Of a DNA stretch of 32,446 nt, positions 14,588 to 23,986 are shown piece after piece. Position 1 is the stretch's first letter; the number at the start of each line of letters is the position of its first letter. The DNA is from JAFDWI01 sp964544305. GTDB lineage: Bacteria > Actinomycetota > Acidimicrobiia > Acidimicrobiales > Iamiaceae. Both the position numbers and the translations under genes were made by a program. Location of the stretch: contig CAZJAZ010000031.1 in NCBI GenBank assembly GCA_964544305.1, forward strand, positions 1 to 32,446, in the 5' to 3' direction. The notes under the pieces were generated by a model. The model was not told the DNA's origin, did no database searches, and was given only the letters and a program-made list of their open reading frames with translations.

Positions 14588-15823
14588 ATGGCCGGGTCAA
14601 AACAACCCAACTCGGATACATCGAGCGAACAACTGCCGCACGTCCCGCCAGCACACCCCGTGGGGATTCAAACCGGTTATCAACCGGCCCTCGATGGAAT
14701 CCGCGCTATTGCCGTCACGCTGGTGCTGTTGTTTCATCTCGAAGTTGCGGGTGGCCCTGCGATTCTGCGCGGCGGCTGGCTCGGCGTTGACGTGTTCTTC
14801 GTACTGAGCGGTTATCTCATCACGTCGCTGCTCCTTGCGGAACGTCAGCGAAACGGTCGCATCAAGCTCGGTCATTTTTATGTTCGACGATTTCTGCGTC
14901 TTGCCCCGCTATCGATCGCGCTCGTCGCGTTTTGCTTAAGTGCCGCACTTTTTGATGGTGAACGGCGTTTCGATATCAACCTGCCTGTCAAAGGCGCGTT
15001 GTCGGTGCTGTTCTACTACTCGAATTGGTGGTCAATTCGATTCCCCGCCGGTCTTGGGTCGCTCGGCCACGCGTGGTCGCTTTCGATTGAAGAACAGTTC
15101 TATTTCGTGTGGCCAGGGCTTGTCGTCGTGCTGCTTTGGACCGGTCGCAGACGCGCATCACGCAATGCTCTACTCGTCGTGACCGCCGTATTGGTCGCCG
15201 CCATGGGCCTCGGACGGTATTGGTATTGGCACGTCAACACACAATCCGATACGCCGGGCATGGTCACGTTCAACGCATGGATGAACCTGTATCGCAATTC
15301 GCTTCTCCGCCCGGACGGCTTGCTTTATGGCTGTCTGCTCGCAGTGCTATTGCATGGGGTCCGATCATCAAAGCGGTTGCAACGCATCGCCCAAGTGTGC
15401 GGCATCGCCGGTGCAATCGTGGCAATGCTCATCATCATGGCAGCACACCCCGTGACGTGGACCCCATGGGTCGCGTTCATTCCCGTTTGGGGGCTCAGCC
15501 TGTTTAACGCGTCGATCATGGCAGTCGTCGCTTGGCTTGTTCTCGCGCCGCAGTCTTGGTTTGCGCAGATCCTGTCGCTGAAACCCGTCGTGTGGATCGG
15601 TCGACGGGCCTACGGCATCTACCTGTTCCACTTCATCATCATCTACGCCATACGGCGCCACTGGCAATGGCATTCTTGGCGTCTCGCCTTAGCCACAGTG
15701 GCCTTGACGCTCGTCGTATCTGGATTGTCGTTCCGCTGGTTTGAGTCACCATTCTTGACCCTCAAAGAACGATTTTCATCACGAGCGAACGTGCCCGCAA
15801 CGACCGATGCGTCAGTACAGTAA
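14588..15823 (+). CDS. Acyltransferase family 3 membrane protein (OafA/YrhL-like)
   Basis: An integral membrane O-acyltransferase (411 aa, about ten membrane segments) that transfers acyl groups to sugars of cell-surface polymers or glycolipids. Conserved motifs: ALDGIRAIAVTLVLLFH with the active-site histidine (His50), GVDVFFVLSGYLIT, HFYVRRFLRLAPL and SLSIEEQFYFVWP. There is no C-terminal SGNH domain, so it belongs to the short class. The ATG at 14588 follows a TAGTCT -10-like hexamer (14573-14578). The next gene, a secreted GH43-like protein, follows by 34 bp and both probably act on surface glycans. Confidence 0.92.
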   Translation: MAGSKQPNSDTSSEQLPHVPPAHPVGIQTGYQPALDGIRAIAVTLVLLFHLEVAGGPAILRGGWLGVDVFFVLSGYLITSLLLAERQRNGRIKLGHFYVRRFLRLAPLSIALVAFCLSAALFDGERRFDINLPVKGALSVLFYYSNWWSIRFPAGLGSLGHAWSLSIEEQFYFVWPGLVVVLLWTGRRRASRNALLVVTAVLVAAMGLGRYWYWHVNTQSDTPGMVTFNAWMNLYRNSLLRPDGLLYGCLLAVLLHGVRSSKRLQRIAQVCGIAGAIVAMLIIMAAHPVTWTPWVAFIPVWGLSLFNASIMAVVAWLVLAPQSWFAQILSLKPVVWIGRRAYGIYLFHFIIIYAIRRHWQWHSWRLALATVALTLVVSGLSFRWFESPFLTLKERFSSRANVPATTDASVQ

Positions 15824-15857
15824 CGTTCGCGAATTCAATCGCATACCAGAGGGAACA

Positions 15858-17663
15858 ATGAAGCAGCTTGTACGCGCCACCGTAGCTATTGTGCTCGCTC
15901 TCGTGCTTGGTTCCACCCAGCTCGCGGGCGCCTCAAGCGTTGTCCCCCCAGGAGCCGACCAGCCCCAACCTTCGCCGCAATGCCCAGCTCCCGTCTCGCA
16001 ACGAACGTGGTTCCAAGCAAACTGCCCCTACTCGTGGACGTTCGCTGACCCGTCAATCATTGTCGTACCCGATGATCCGAACTTGGGTGGAGCCACCGGC
16101 TACTACGCGTTCGGCACCAATACCGGAGGATCGAGTTTGCCGGTGATGTGGTCAACGGATCCGATCAACGGACCATGGGTGCCCCGGCCTGCGTACACCA
16201 ACAATTTCAACAACGACCCGTATTTCAATGATGCGCTCAGCTCCCCATATAGCGGAGGCACACAGCCCCCACCTTGGGTGATCACCGAAGCTGCAAACGG
16301 CATGGGTTGGGAAACCAAACACCTCCAAGCCCCTGGCGCGTTGCGGATCAGCGCGACCAAGTACGTCGTGTTCTTCGCTGGCCAAGACCGACCCGGGCAC
16401 TGGTGTATCGGCCGAGCCATCGCGACAAACCCGTGGGGTCCGTACACCGCCAACACCCAACCAGCGATGTGCGCCGCACCGGACGGCTCACCAAATGGTT
16501 TGCTTGATCCGCAGCCCTTTACTGCTCCTGGGGGACAGCACTATTTGATATACAAATCTGAAGGGGTACCCGGGTCAAAACCAACGTCGATTTATGTACG
16601 CAAGCTCGATGCCAACGGCAACTTGAGCGGCACAACGGTCACCAAATTGTTGTCAACCGATGCAACTTGGCAAATGTCGAACCCATCGACGAGCACAGGT
16701 GTGATCGAGAATCCGGCAATGGTGTATTTCGGTGGTCGCTACTACTTGTTTTATTCAGGTAATGAATGGCGCAGCGACAATTACGGCACCGGCTACGCGA
16801 CATGCGCCGGACCAACCGGACCGTGCACTGATCAATCGAAATCCGGACCATTGTTGCGCTCGGGGGCGGGCTTTACCGGAGCAGGCGGAGCAACGCCTTT
16901 CGTCACGCCAGACCATCGCCTCATCATTGGTTTCGCCGCGTGGAATGTACCGGGCAGCCATAACGGAGGCACAAGGGTTTTTCACACCCGCGAACTCTTT
17001 CCGCTTTCGAACGGCCATATTTCGCTCACCGATCCGGCCGCAAACCGCAACTATGTGAGCGCGGCCTACCAAGATTTTCTCGACCGGCCCGCCAGTTCAA
17101 GTGAGTTGACCTACTGGGCGAACCGGCTCAGCGAAGGCACATCAACACGCAAACAGTTCATGACATCGCTCACGACATCATCCGAATGGATCGGGGCGAC
17201 TGTCAATGCGCTCTATATCAATACGCTCGGCCGTTCTGCTGACGCGAACGGAAAGTCGTACTGGATAAACAAGATTGCATCGGGAAAGACGACCGTGGCG
17301 CAAGCCGCAGCCAACTTTTACTCATCGGGCGAATACTTCCGTGGCTTTGGCGCATCCGACACGACCACGTGGATCCGTGACCTCTATACGAAACTACTTG
17401 GTCGCTCGGCCGACGCATCGGGCTTGCATTACTGGCAGACAATGACGAGCAAACGTGGTCGCTACTGGGTTGCGTACGCGTTCTACCAGTCGTCAGAGTC
17501 ACGACATGCGCGTGTCAGCGCGTTGTATCAACAACTCCTTGGCCGCGGTCCTGACGCCGACGGCTGGGACTACTGGGCCGATCAAATCGGAACCATGGGA
17601 GATCTGGCATTAGCGGCGAACCTCGGTGTGAGCAACGAGTACTACCGTCGCGCCCAGAAATAA
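15858..17663 (+). CDS. Secreted GH43-like beta-propeller protein with C-terminal DUF4214 modules
   Basis: A 601-residue exported protein. The signal peptide (MKQLVRATVAIVLALVLGSTQLAGA) precedes a five-bladed beta-propeller domain of the GH43/GH62 type and then four DUF4214-type modules (FLDRPASSSELTYW, LGRSADANG, LGRSADASG, LGRGPDADG). The three acidic positions expected in GH43 are recognisable as Asp64 (FADPS), Asp217 (LLDPQPF) and Glu284 (VIENPAM). GH43 enzymes cleave arabinan, xylan or similar alpha-L-arabinofuranosyl or beta-xylosyl links; arabinan is a guess here. AGAGGGA before the ATG at 15858 is a good ribosome binding site. It shares the DUF4214 module with the L,D-transpeptidase 2 kb away. 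Confidence 0.85.
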   Translation: MKQLVRATVAIVLALVLGSTQLAGASSVVPPGADQPQPSPQCPAPVSQRTWFQANCPYSWTFADPSIIVVPDDPNLGGATGYYAFGTNTGGSSLPVMWSTDPINGPWVPRPAYTNNFNNDPYFNDALSSPYSGGTQPPPWVITEAANGMGWETKHLQAPGALRISATKYVVFFAGQDRPGHWCIGRAIATNPWGPYTANTQPAMCAAPDGSPNGLLDPQPFTAPGGQHYLIYKSEGVPGSKPTSIYVRKLDANGNLSGTTVTKLLSTDATWQMSNPSTSTGVIENPAMVYFGGRYYLFYSGNEWRSDNYGTGYATCAGPTGPCTDQSKSGPLLRSGAGFTGAGGATPFVTPDHRLIIGFAAWNVPGSHNGGTRVFHTRELFPLSNGHISLTDPAANRNYVSAAYQDFLDRPASSSELTYWANRLSEGTSTRKQFMTSLTTSSEWIGATVNALYINTLGRSADANGKSYWINKIASGKTTVAQAAANFYSSGEYFRGFGASDTTTWIRDLYTKLLGRSADASGLHYWQTMTSKRGRYWVAYAFYQSSESRHARVSALYQQLLGRGPDADGWDYWADQIGTMGDLALAANLGVSNEYYRRAQK

Positions 17664-17679
17664 CCGGCAAGGAGAAAGC

Positions 17680-18450
17680 GTGAATCTGACCAACAAATCT
17701 GTGCTCTTAACCGGGGCCACTGGCGGTCTGGGACTTGCAATCGCCGAAATGTTGACCACGCTTGGCGCAAAACTCACCGTCAGCGGACGACGAGCCGACG
17801 CGCTCACCGACGTTGCAGCGAAACTCGGGGCATCCATCGAAGTTGCGGATTTGGCACGACGTGATGATGTCGACCGACTTGCGGACGTCTGTCGAAACGC
17901 TGATGTGCTTATTGCGAATGCTGGACTCGGTCAAGACTCCCCCATTGAATCGGTCACCGACACCGAAACCGACGTGATCCTTGACGTCAACTTGCGTGCG
18001 CCGATTGTTCTGGCAACCGCGTTTGCCCAAGGCCGGATCGCTGCCCACGCACCCGGACAGATCGTCATGATTGGTTCACTCTCAGGATTAGCGGCAAGCC
18101 CGCAAACTCGCCTCTACAATGCGACCAAGTTCGGTTTGCGCGGTTATTCACTGGCGCTGCGCCAAGATCTCGAACCCTTTGACATCGGTGTCACCTATGT
18201 CGCCCCTGGCTTCATCCGAGATGCTGGCATGTTTCACAACGGCGGCATTGACCTGCCCAAAGGCACCCGGACGAAAGCTCCCAGCGATGTTGCGTCCGGC
18301 GTCGTCAAAGCCATTCACGAGAACCCTCCTGAGGTGTTTGTGTCACCCATTGAACTGCGACTCGCCGCCACGTTGGCGACCGTAGCGCCTGGCATCAGCG
18401 CCAAGATTCAAAAGCGAATGGACGCCACAGGTCGACAGCAACAAGGATGA
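17680..18450 (+). CDS. Short-chain dehydrogenase/reductase (SDR)
   Basis: A classical NAD(P)-dependent SDR of 256 aa. The cofactor motif TGATGGLG lies at residues 11-18, NAG follows strand 4, GSLSG holds the catalytic serine and YNATK the catalytic Tyr146 and Lys150. After the Rossmann core there is no extra domain. The substrate is unknown. The start is GTG at 17680, supported by AAGGAG. The stop overlaps the ATG of the nickel/cobalt permease gene (ATGA), so the two are co-expressed, though no functional link between them is obvious. Confidence 0.93.
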   Translation: MNLTNKSVLLTGATGGLGLAIAEMLTTLGAKLTVSGRRADALTDVAAKLGASIEVADLARRDDVDRLADVCRNADVLIANAGLGQDSPIESVTDTETDVILDVNLRAPIVLATAFAQGRIAAHAPGQIVMIGSLSGLAASPQTRLYNATKFGLRGYSLALRQDLEPFDIGVTYVAPGFIRDAGMFHNGGIDLPKGTRTKAPSDVASGVVKAIHENPPEVFVSPIELRLAATLATVAPGISAKIQKRMDATGRQQQG

Positions 18451-19511
18451 CCAACGTGCGTGCCCGCTTCGGTTTTGCCCGTGACGAGATTCGACGGATC
18501 GCCGCGATGTACGGCGTCATCATCATGTTGCATGTTGCAGGCTGGGGCTTGTTTCTCTTGTACGCAAACAAGCTTGGCCCCGCCTATGCGGCAGCCGGCG
18601 GGCTGGCCTACAGCTTTGGACTGCGTCACGCATTCGATGCGGATCACATCGCCGCAATCGACGACACCACCCGCTATCTCATGCAACGAGGTGACCGTCA
18701 GCTTGGGGTTGGTTTCTTCTTTTCGCTTGGCCACTCCACCATCGTGTTCGCGCTGGCAATCGCAATCGCCGTTGCTGCCAATGCTGTGCACCGACACATG
18801 CCCGGTTTTGAACAGGTCGGCGGCGTGATCGGTGCGAGTGTGTCGAGCCTGTTCTTGCTTGCAATTGCGGTTGCCGACTTCATGATTTTCCGCGGGGTGC
18901 TCAAGGTGTGGCGAGCGGCAAAATCGGGCAACTACCAACCCGATGAGCTTGACGAACTTATGTCGTCTCGTGGGTTTTTCAATCGGCTCACTGGGCAACG
19001 GTGGCGCGCAAAGCTGCGGGCGTCGTGGCAGATGTACCCGATGGGGGTGCTTTTTGGCTTGGGTTTCGACACGGCATCCGAGGTCGGCCTCTTGGCATTA
19101 ACTGCGACTGCGGCAACGACGGCCGGCGGGGCACCGGTTGCTGCGATCCTCGCCCTGCCGCTGCTCTTTACGGCGGGGATGTGTGCCATGGACACCACCG
19201 ATGGCCTGCTCATGACCCGAGCGTACGGTTGGGCGTTTACGAATCCGATTCGCAAGATCTATTACAACCTCGCCACGGTTGGATTGGGTGTGTTCATCGC
19301 CGCCACAGTCGGGCTTGTTCAGGTTCTCCAACTCGCCACCGAACAGATCGGTTTGACCGGCGGCGTCTGGGATCGCATCGCGGCAATCGATTTTGGACTG
19401 GTCGGATATGGCATCGTCGCCGCGTTTCTCGTGTGCTGGTGCGGATCAATGGTGCTCTATCGGATCCGCCGCATTGACGAACGCTACGGGTCCTCAACGA
19501 ACACGCTTTGA
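18447..19511 (+). CDS. Nickel/cobalt permease (NiCoT, HoxN/NixA family)
   Basis: A membrane uptake permease for Ni(II) and/or Co(II), 354 aa with about eight membrane segments. The diagnostic HX4DH motif is present in segment 2 (LRHAFDADHIAAIDD, His61 to His67), together with LGHSTIVF and the later LGFDTASEVGLLALT signature. Which metal is preferred cannot be read from the sequence. No urease, hydrogenase or cobalamin gene is in the window, so the client enzyme is elsewhere. No nickel-responsive (NikR) or cobalamin riboswitch element was recognised upstream; the gene overlaps the SDR gene by 4 bp and is expressed with it. Confidence 0.94.
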   Translation: MTNVRARFGFARDEIRRIAAMYGVIIMLHVAGWGLFLLYANKLGPAYAAAGGLAYSFGLRHAFDADHIAAIDDTTRYLMQRGDRQLGVGFFFSLGHSTIVFALAIAIAVAANAVHRHMPGFEQVGGVIGASVSSLFLLAIAVADFMIFRGVLKVWRAAKSGNYQPDELDELMSSRGFFNRLTGQRWRAKLRASWQMYPMGVLFGLGFDTASEVGLLALTATAATTAGGAPVAAILALPLLFTAGMCAMDTTDGLLMTRAYGWAFTNPIRKIYYNLATVGLGVFIAATVGLVQVLQLATEQIGLTGGVWDRIAAIDFGLVGYGIVAAFLVCWCGSMVLYRIRRIDERYGSSTNTL

Positions 19512-19613
19512 TCACGCACGATCTTGCATCGACATTTACCTCGTGCCCGCTAGGTTGACGCGGCAAATCACTCTTGGCCACCCGCTTTGGGCGGCCGACG
19601 AAAGGCACACTAT

Positions 19614-20636
19614 TTGATATTCTCGACGACCTTGGCCGCCGAGCAAGCCTCGAAAAACGTCACGTTGTCGGTTGAACCGTGGCATTGGATTGCCCTTATT
19701 TCGTTTGTGGTTGCCTTGCTGCTCATCGACGTGCTCGTCGTGCACCGCACCCCACACGAGATTTCACTGAAAGAAGCCGCAATCGAATCATCGGTGTGGA
19801 TCAGCATCGGTTTGGCCTTCACGGGTGTCATCTATTTGCTCGCGACCCCCGGCCAAGGTGGAGCCGCTGCCGGCGAATACTTAGGCGCTTTTCTCATCGA
19901 AAAGAGCCTGTCAGTTGACAACGTGTTCGTGTGGGCGGTGATTTTCTCGTACTTTGCGGTGCCCGCCAAGTACCAATTCCGCGTGCTGTTTTGGGGCGTG
20001 TTTGGGGCAATCTCGTTGCGAGGCGCATTCATTTTTGCCGGTGTCGCTTTGCTTGATGCGTTCACCGTCACGCTGGCGTTCTTTGGCGCGATCTTGTTGT
20101 ACACGGCCGGCAAAATGGCTTTCCAAGACGAAACCGAAGTCGACCCAGACAAGTCGATGACGTTGCGCTTCGTCCGCAAATTCATACCCTCAACCGACCA
20201 GCTCGACGGGCATCGCATGTTCACCCGCGTCAACGGCAAACGCCTTGCTACCCCACTGTTCGCGGTGCTCGTCCTCGTGGAAGCAACCGACGTTCTGTTT
20301 GCGGTGGACTCGATTCCCGCAATATTTGGTGTGACCACCGACGTGTTCATTGTGTTCAGCGCGGTGACCTTCGCCATGCTGGGCTTGCGTGCTCTCTACT
20401 TCTTGGTCGGTGGCATGCAAGACCGTTTCCGCTATCTCAACTACGGGCTCGCCGTGATTCTGGCGTTCGTTGGTGTAAAGCTCATCTTGGCATTCACCAC
20501 CGATGCGTTTTCGTTTCCAAACGATCACTTCCACATTCCCATTGCCATTTCGCTTGGGGTGATTATTGGCGTTCTGGCATTGTCAATTGGCCTGTCGCTG
20601 CGAGCGGACCGTAAGGAGCACTCCGTAAACCGATAG
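19614..20636 (+). CDS. TerC family membrane protein, copy 1
   Basis: A seven-to-nine-segment membrane protein of the TerC family (340 aa), implicated in metal ion export (manganese in well-studied members) and in tellurite resistance clusters. The conserved acidic residues lie in LSVDNVFVWAVIF and ATDVLFAVDSIPAIFG. No tel/ter operon partners are present, so tellurite resistance is not implied. Start: the frame opens at a TTG at 19587, but TTG 19614 has AAAGG seven bases upstream and gives a length matching the adjacent paralogue, so it is preferred. Followed 12 bp later by a second terC. No yybP-ykoY manganese riboswitch was recognised in the 102-bp leader. Confidence 0.9.
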   Translation: MIFSTTLAAEQASKNVTLSVEPWHWIALISFVVALLLIDVLVVHRTPHEISLKEAAIESSVWISIGLAFTGVIYLLATPGQGGAAAGEYLGAFLIEKSLSVDNVFVWAVIFSYFAVPAKYQFRVLFWGVFGAISLRGAFIFAGVALLDAFTVTLAFFGAILLYTAGKMAFQDETEVDPDKSMTLRFVRKFIPSTDQLDGHRMFTRVNGKRLATPLFAVLVLVEATDVLFAVDSIPAIFGVTTDVFIVFSAVTFAMLGLRALYFLVGGMQDRFRYLNYGLAVILAFVGVKLILAFTTDAFSFPNDHFHIPIAISLGVIIGVLALSIGLSLRADRKEHSVNR

Positions 20637-20648
20637 CGTGGCGCAACA

Positions 20649-21698
20649 ATGAGCCTCATGGTTTTGGCGACGCAAACAAGCGAGAGCTACGCCAAAATGC
20701 ATGTCGAAGCATGGCATTGGGTTGCGCTGCTTGCCTTTGTCATTGCCTTGTTGCTCTTTGACTTGTTGGTGTTGCACCGCCGCCCGCATCGCATTGGTTT
20801 GCGTGAGGCCGCCACTGAAACGGCCGTGTGGATCTCGATTGGTTTGGCGTTCACCGGGGTCATCTACTTGTTGGCGGCACCGGGGCAAGGGGGCCAAGCC
20901 GCAGGTGAATACTTGGGCGCTTTTCTGATCGAACAAAGCTTGTCCGTTGACAATGTGTTCGTATGGGCCGTGATCCTGGGCTATTTCGCGGTGCCTGCCA
21001 AGTACCAGTTTCGGGTTCTGTTTTGGGGGGTGTTCGGGGCGATTGTGTTGCGTGGCGCGTTCATCTTTGCGGGGATTGCACTGATCAAATTGTTTAGCGT
21101 GACCCTTGCCGTGTTCGGGGTGGTGCTTCTGGTCACCGCTTTCAAGTTGGCGTTTCAAGATGATTCTGAGGTGGATCCATCTCAGAGCATTGCGTTGCGT
21201 CTCGTACGCAAGATTGTGCCTTCTACCGACGAGCTACATGATCATCATTTATTTATTCGTGAGCACGGCAAGCTCCTGGCCACGCCGCTGTTCGCGGTGC
21301 TGGTACTTGTCGAGGTCACGGACATCATTTTTGCGTTCGATTCGATCCCGGCGATCTTCGGGGTTACCCAAGACACGTTCATTGTGTTCAGCGCGGTGGT
21401 GTTTGCAATGTTGGGTTTGCGGTCGTTGTATTTCGTGGTGGGCGGCATGCAAGATCGGTTCCGCTATCTCAACAACGGCCTCGCACTCATCCTGGCTTTT
21501 GTTGGTGTGAAGCTGATCTTCGGTTTCACTTCGGACCGGTTTTCATTTCCGGTCAACGATTTTCATTTGCCAATCGCGGTGTCGTTGGGTGTGATTGTCG
21601 GGGTCCTCGCCGTGACGATCATTGCGTCACTCATCGCCGACCATTGCGACGACGCCGCAGCACGACGTGCATCAGAAAAGGACTCCACAGAAACGTAA
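20649..21698 (+). CDS. TerC family membrane protein, copy 2
   Basis: Tandem paralogue of the preceding gene (349 aa), colinear along its whole length: LSVDNVFVWAVIL, FAFDSIPAIFGVTQ and GGMQDRFRYLNNGLALILAFVGVKLI all have close counterparts. The most divergent regions are the cytoplasmic loop (EVDPSQSIALRLVRKIVPSTDELHDHHLF) and the C-terminus. Synonymous codon differences are many, so the duplication is not recent. The two genes are 12 bp apart and form an operon. Whether they form heteromers or differ in substrate is unknown. Confidence 0.92.
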   Translation: MSLMVLATQTSESYAKMHVEAWHWVALLAFVIALLLFDLLVLHRRPHRIGLREAATETAVWISIGLAFTGVIYLLAAPGQGGQAAGEYLGAFLIEQSLSVDNVFVWAVILGYFAVPAKYQFRVLFWGVFGAIVLRGAFIFAGIALIKLFSVTLAVFGVVLLVTAFKLAFQDDSEVDPSQSIALRLVRKIVPSTDELHDHHLFIREHGKLLATPLFAVLVLVEVTDIIFAFDSIPAIFGVTQDTFIVFSAVVFAMLGLRSLYFVVGGMQDRFRYLNNGLALILAFVGVKLIFGFTSDRFSFPVNDFHLPIAVSLGVIVGVLAVTIIASLIADHCDDAAARRASEKDSTET

Positions 21699-21735
21699 TG
21701 TCGATCCAGGTCGTCGGTATGCCATCATCGTTGCC

Positions 21736-22539
21736 GTGCGGCTCGTACCACGACACTGGAGCAATGAGACCTGGGTGTGTTCGATTCGAGGGCACACCAC
21801 TCCGGCGGCACAGGTGCGTACGCTCCGGGCATCTGACCGCGGGCTCGGGTTCGACCATGGAGACAATGAACGCTTTGTGCGTTGTGTGCGCTGTGACGCC
21901 TGGAATGCGGTGCCTCAACCAACCGCCAACGACGCACCCGAGTATCTACCAGACATCGATGAACTTGCGCTGCCGCGACGTGGGAAGGCGCTAGAAGAAG
22001 CAATCTTGTTGCGAGTTATCGCAATCGATCGGGCCGTTCACAGCATCGGGTTCACGCTGCTTGCCATAGGCCTCGCACTCGTCGAAGTGAACTTGTCAGC
22101 CATGCAACGCTTTGGCGCGGACTTGGCGACAAAGCTTGACGGCGCGGTTGCCGAAACCGGACAGCAAGCCAGCCGATCATTTGTGACGCGAAGCTTGCAT
22201 GAGCTGCTGACGTTGCGCCGAGGCGCAATCGAAGTGCTCTTAGTGACCGCAATTGCGTACGCGGTACTCGAAGGCGTCGAAGCAGTTGGCCTTTGGCGTG
22301 AACGCCGATGGGCCGAGTATTTGACCGTTATCGCCACCGTTGGGTTCTTGCCATTTGAGGTGATCGAACTGTCTGAAAAAGTAACGGTGTTTCGCGTGGG
22401 AGCGCTCGTCGTGAACATCGCCGTGCTCGTTTGGCTGTTGTGGGCGAAGCGACTCTTTGGTCTACGTGGCGGGGTGGCGCAACTTGAAAATATTGCCCAG
22501 GCCGAGCGTGCGGCGATCGTCTCGTCGTTCAGCCCGTAG
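21736..22539 (+). CDS. DUF2127 family membrane protein with N-terminal zinc-ribbon-like segment
   Basis: A 267-residue protein. The N-terminal cytoplasmic part holds CSIRGH and RCVRCDAW cysteine pairs that may bind zinc, as in other actinobacterial DUF2127 proteins. Four hydrophobic segments follow (for example IGFTLLAIGLALVEV, LLVTAIAYAVLEGVEAVGL, YLTVIATVGFLPFEVI and VVNIAVLVWLLW). No function is established for the family. The start is uncertain; GTG at 21736 is the first sensible codon after terC copy 2, with no good ribosome binding site. The frame is open upstream into terC, but that overlap is not credible. The 3' end overlaps the convergent amidase gene by 11 bp. Confidence 0.75.
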   Translation: MRLVPRHWSNETWVCSIRGHTTPAAQVRTLRASDRGLGFDHGDNERFVRCVRCDAWNAVPQPTANDAPEYLPDIDELALPRRGKALEEAILLRVIAIDRAVHSIGFTLLAIGLALVEVNLSAMQRFGADLATKLDGAVAETGQQASRSFVTRSLHELLTLRRGAIEVLLVTAIAYAVLEGVEAVGLWRERRWAEYLTVIATVGFLPFEVIELSEKVTVFRVGALVVNIAVLVWLLWAKRLFGLRGGVAQLENIAQAERAAIVSSFSP

Positions 22540-23986
22540 CAAACGACAAGTCCCAGGGCTGCGCCGCTTCGAGCTCCAGGCCGAGTTGGAGCAACAACGC
22601 ATCCGCACCAAAATCGCCAGACAACATCGCACCGACCGGCAGATGTGTTGCGTCATCAAATCCCATGGGCAACGTGAGCGAAGGGGTGCCCGCGGCGTTC
22701 GCTATGGGGGTGAAAGGCATCCACACGGCGACTCGTTCAAGGAGCGGTGCAAAGTCAACGTTTGCTCCTAAGTAGCCAAGCTCGGGGGGAATCGTTGCCA
22801 GCGTCGGGCTGAGCAGCACGTCATAGGTGCGCGACAGATCCGCGACACGTTGGCGGGTTTGACGAAGGCGTTTTGCGACGCCAACAAGTTTGGTCGGGTT
22901 TGCTTTGAATGAGGCGGCCATGCCTTGGGAGAACTTGGTGAGCTTTGTCTTGTCATAGTGCGAGCCGTGACCAACACGGGCGGTCCGGGTCGCGGCATAA
23001 ACCAAGAACCGGTAGTAGAAGATGAAGTCGTCACGAAACTGACCGGGATCAACCGGTGCTTCGGTTTCTTCAACGTGATGGCCAAGTTGTTCAAGCATCG
23101 TGGCCGTGTGGGCAAGCGTCGACTTTGTCGGCTCATCCAAGGTGACTTCTCCGGGGATTTCACCAAGCACGCCGATGCGTAGGCGTCGTGAAGGTGGACC
23201 GGTCACTTCTCCCATCGGCACCATGCCTCGGGGTTGGTACACGCGTTCCATCTCGGCGTACCAACGTGCCGTGTCACGCACGGTTCGCGTGACGACGCCA
23301 TCCACCGAAATCGATACGGGCAAATTGCGTTCGTCGGCGTGTCGCCGCAGACGGCCCAGTGTTGGCTTGAGCCCAACGAGTCCACCACATGCGGCGGGTA
23401 TGCGAATCGAGCCGCCCCCATCGACCGCGTGAGCAATTGGTACGACGCCTGCAGCAACGAGAGCGGCTGATCCTCCCGACGAACCGCCGATTGAATGAGC
23501 GGTATTCCACGGGTTGTGGGTTGACTCTCGTTCGGGAAACTCAGTCGACGGGATGAAACCCCACTCGGGCATCGTTGACGTACCAATGATCGTCATACCC
23601 ATTTCGACCATGTCACGGGCCACCCCTTTGGTGTGTTTTTGGGGTGGCGCATCTGCAAGGGCCGCAGCACCCCACGTGCAAGGAAGGCCCGCGACGGGCA
23701 CCATGTCTTTGATGAACGTGGGGATGCCGTCAAACGCGCCACGACGGCCACGGCCGGTTGGGAGCTCAACAAGCGCTTGGGCGTAGCGCTCGAACATGAC
23801 CGCCGCGAGATCATCGTCAACGGCCTTCGCACGCGTGATCGCCGCTTCGACCACCTCGCGAATAGTGAGGTCACCGTTGTCGAGCGCATCAATGATTGCC
23901 ACAGTGTCAAGTCGGGCAAGCTCGTCGTCATACGAGTTGATCGCCGGCAGACGAGATGCGGGCAGTGTCGGGGTGGACTCGGTCAT
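22529..23986 (-). CDS. Amidase signature family hydrolase
   Basis: A 485-residue amidase. The Ser-cisSer-Lys triad is readable as Lys93 (FIKDM), Ser169 (SIGGSSGGS) and Ser193 (DGGGSIRIPA), spaced as in the family. Substrates range from simple amides to nylon oligomers and GatA-type glutaminase; no gatB/gatC is nearby, so a catabolic or detoxifying role is more likely than tRNA amidation. The ATG overlaps the stop of the MFS transporter gene (TGATG), so the enzyme is co-translated with a transporter that might import or export its substrate. Confidence 0.92.
   Translation of the reverse strand: MTESTPTLPASRLPAINSYDDELARLDTVAIIDALDNGDLTIREVVEAAITRAKAVDDDLAAVMFERYAQALVELPTGRGRRGAFDGIPTFIKDMVPVAGLPCTWGAAALADAPPQKHTKGVARDMVEMGMTIIGTSTMPEWGFIPSTEFPERESTHNPWNTAHSIGGSSGGSAALVAAGVVPIAHAVDGGGSIRIPAACGGLVGLKPTLGRLRRHADERNLPVSISVDGVVTRTVRDTARWYAEMERVYQPRGMVPMGEVTGPPSRRLRIGVLGEIPGEVTLDEPTKSTLAHTATMLEQLGHHVEETEAPVDPGQFRDDFIFYYRFLVYAATRTARVGHGSHYDKTKLTKFSQGMAASFKANPTKLVGVAKRLRQTRQRVADLSRTYDVLLSPTLATIPPELGYLGANVDFAPLLERVAVWMPFTPIANAAGTPSLTLPMGFDDATHLPVGAMLSGDFGADALLLQLGLELEAAQPWDLSFATG

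Noticed and set aside
19512..19613. Manganese (yybP-ykoY) riboswitch upstream of terC
   Set aside because: The leader is about 100 bp and I could not find the conserved core of that riboswitch.
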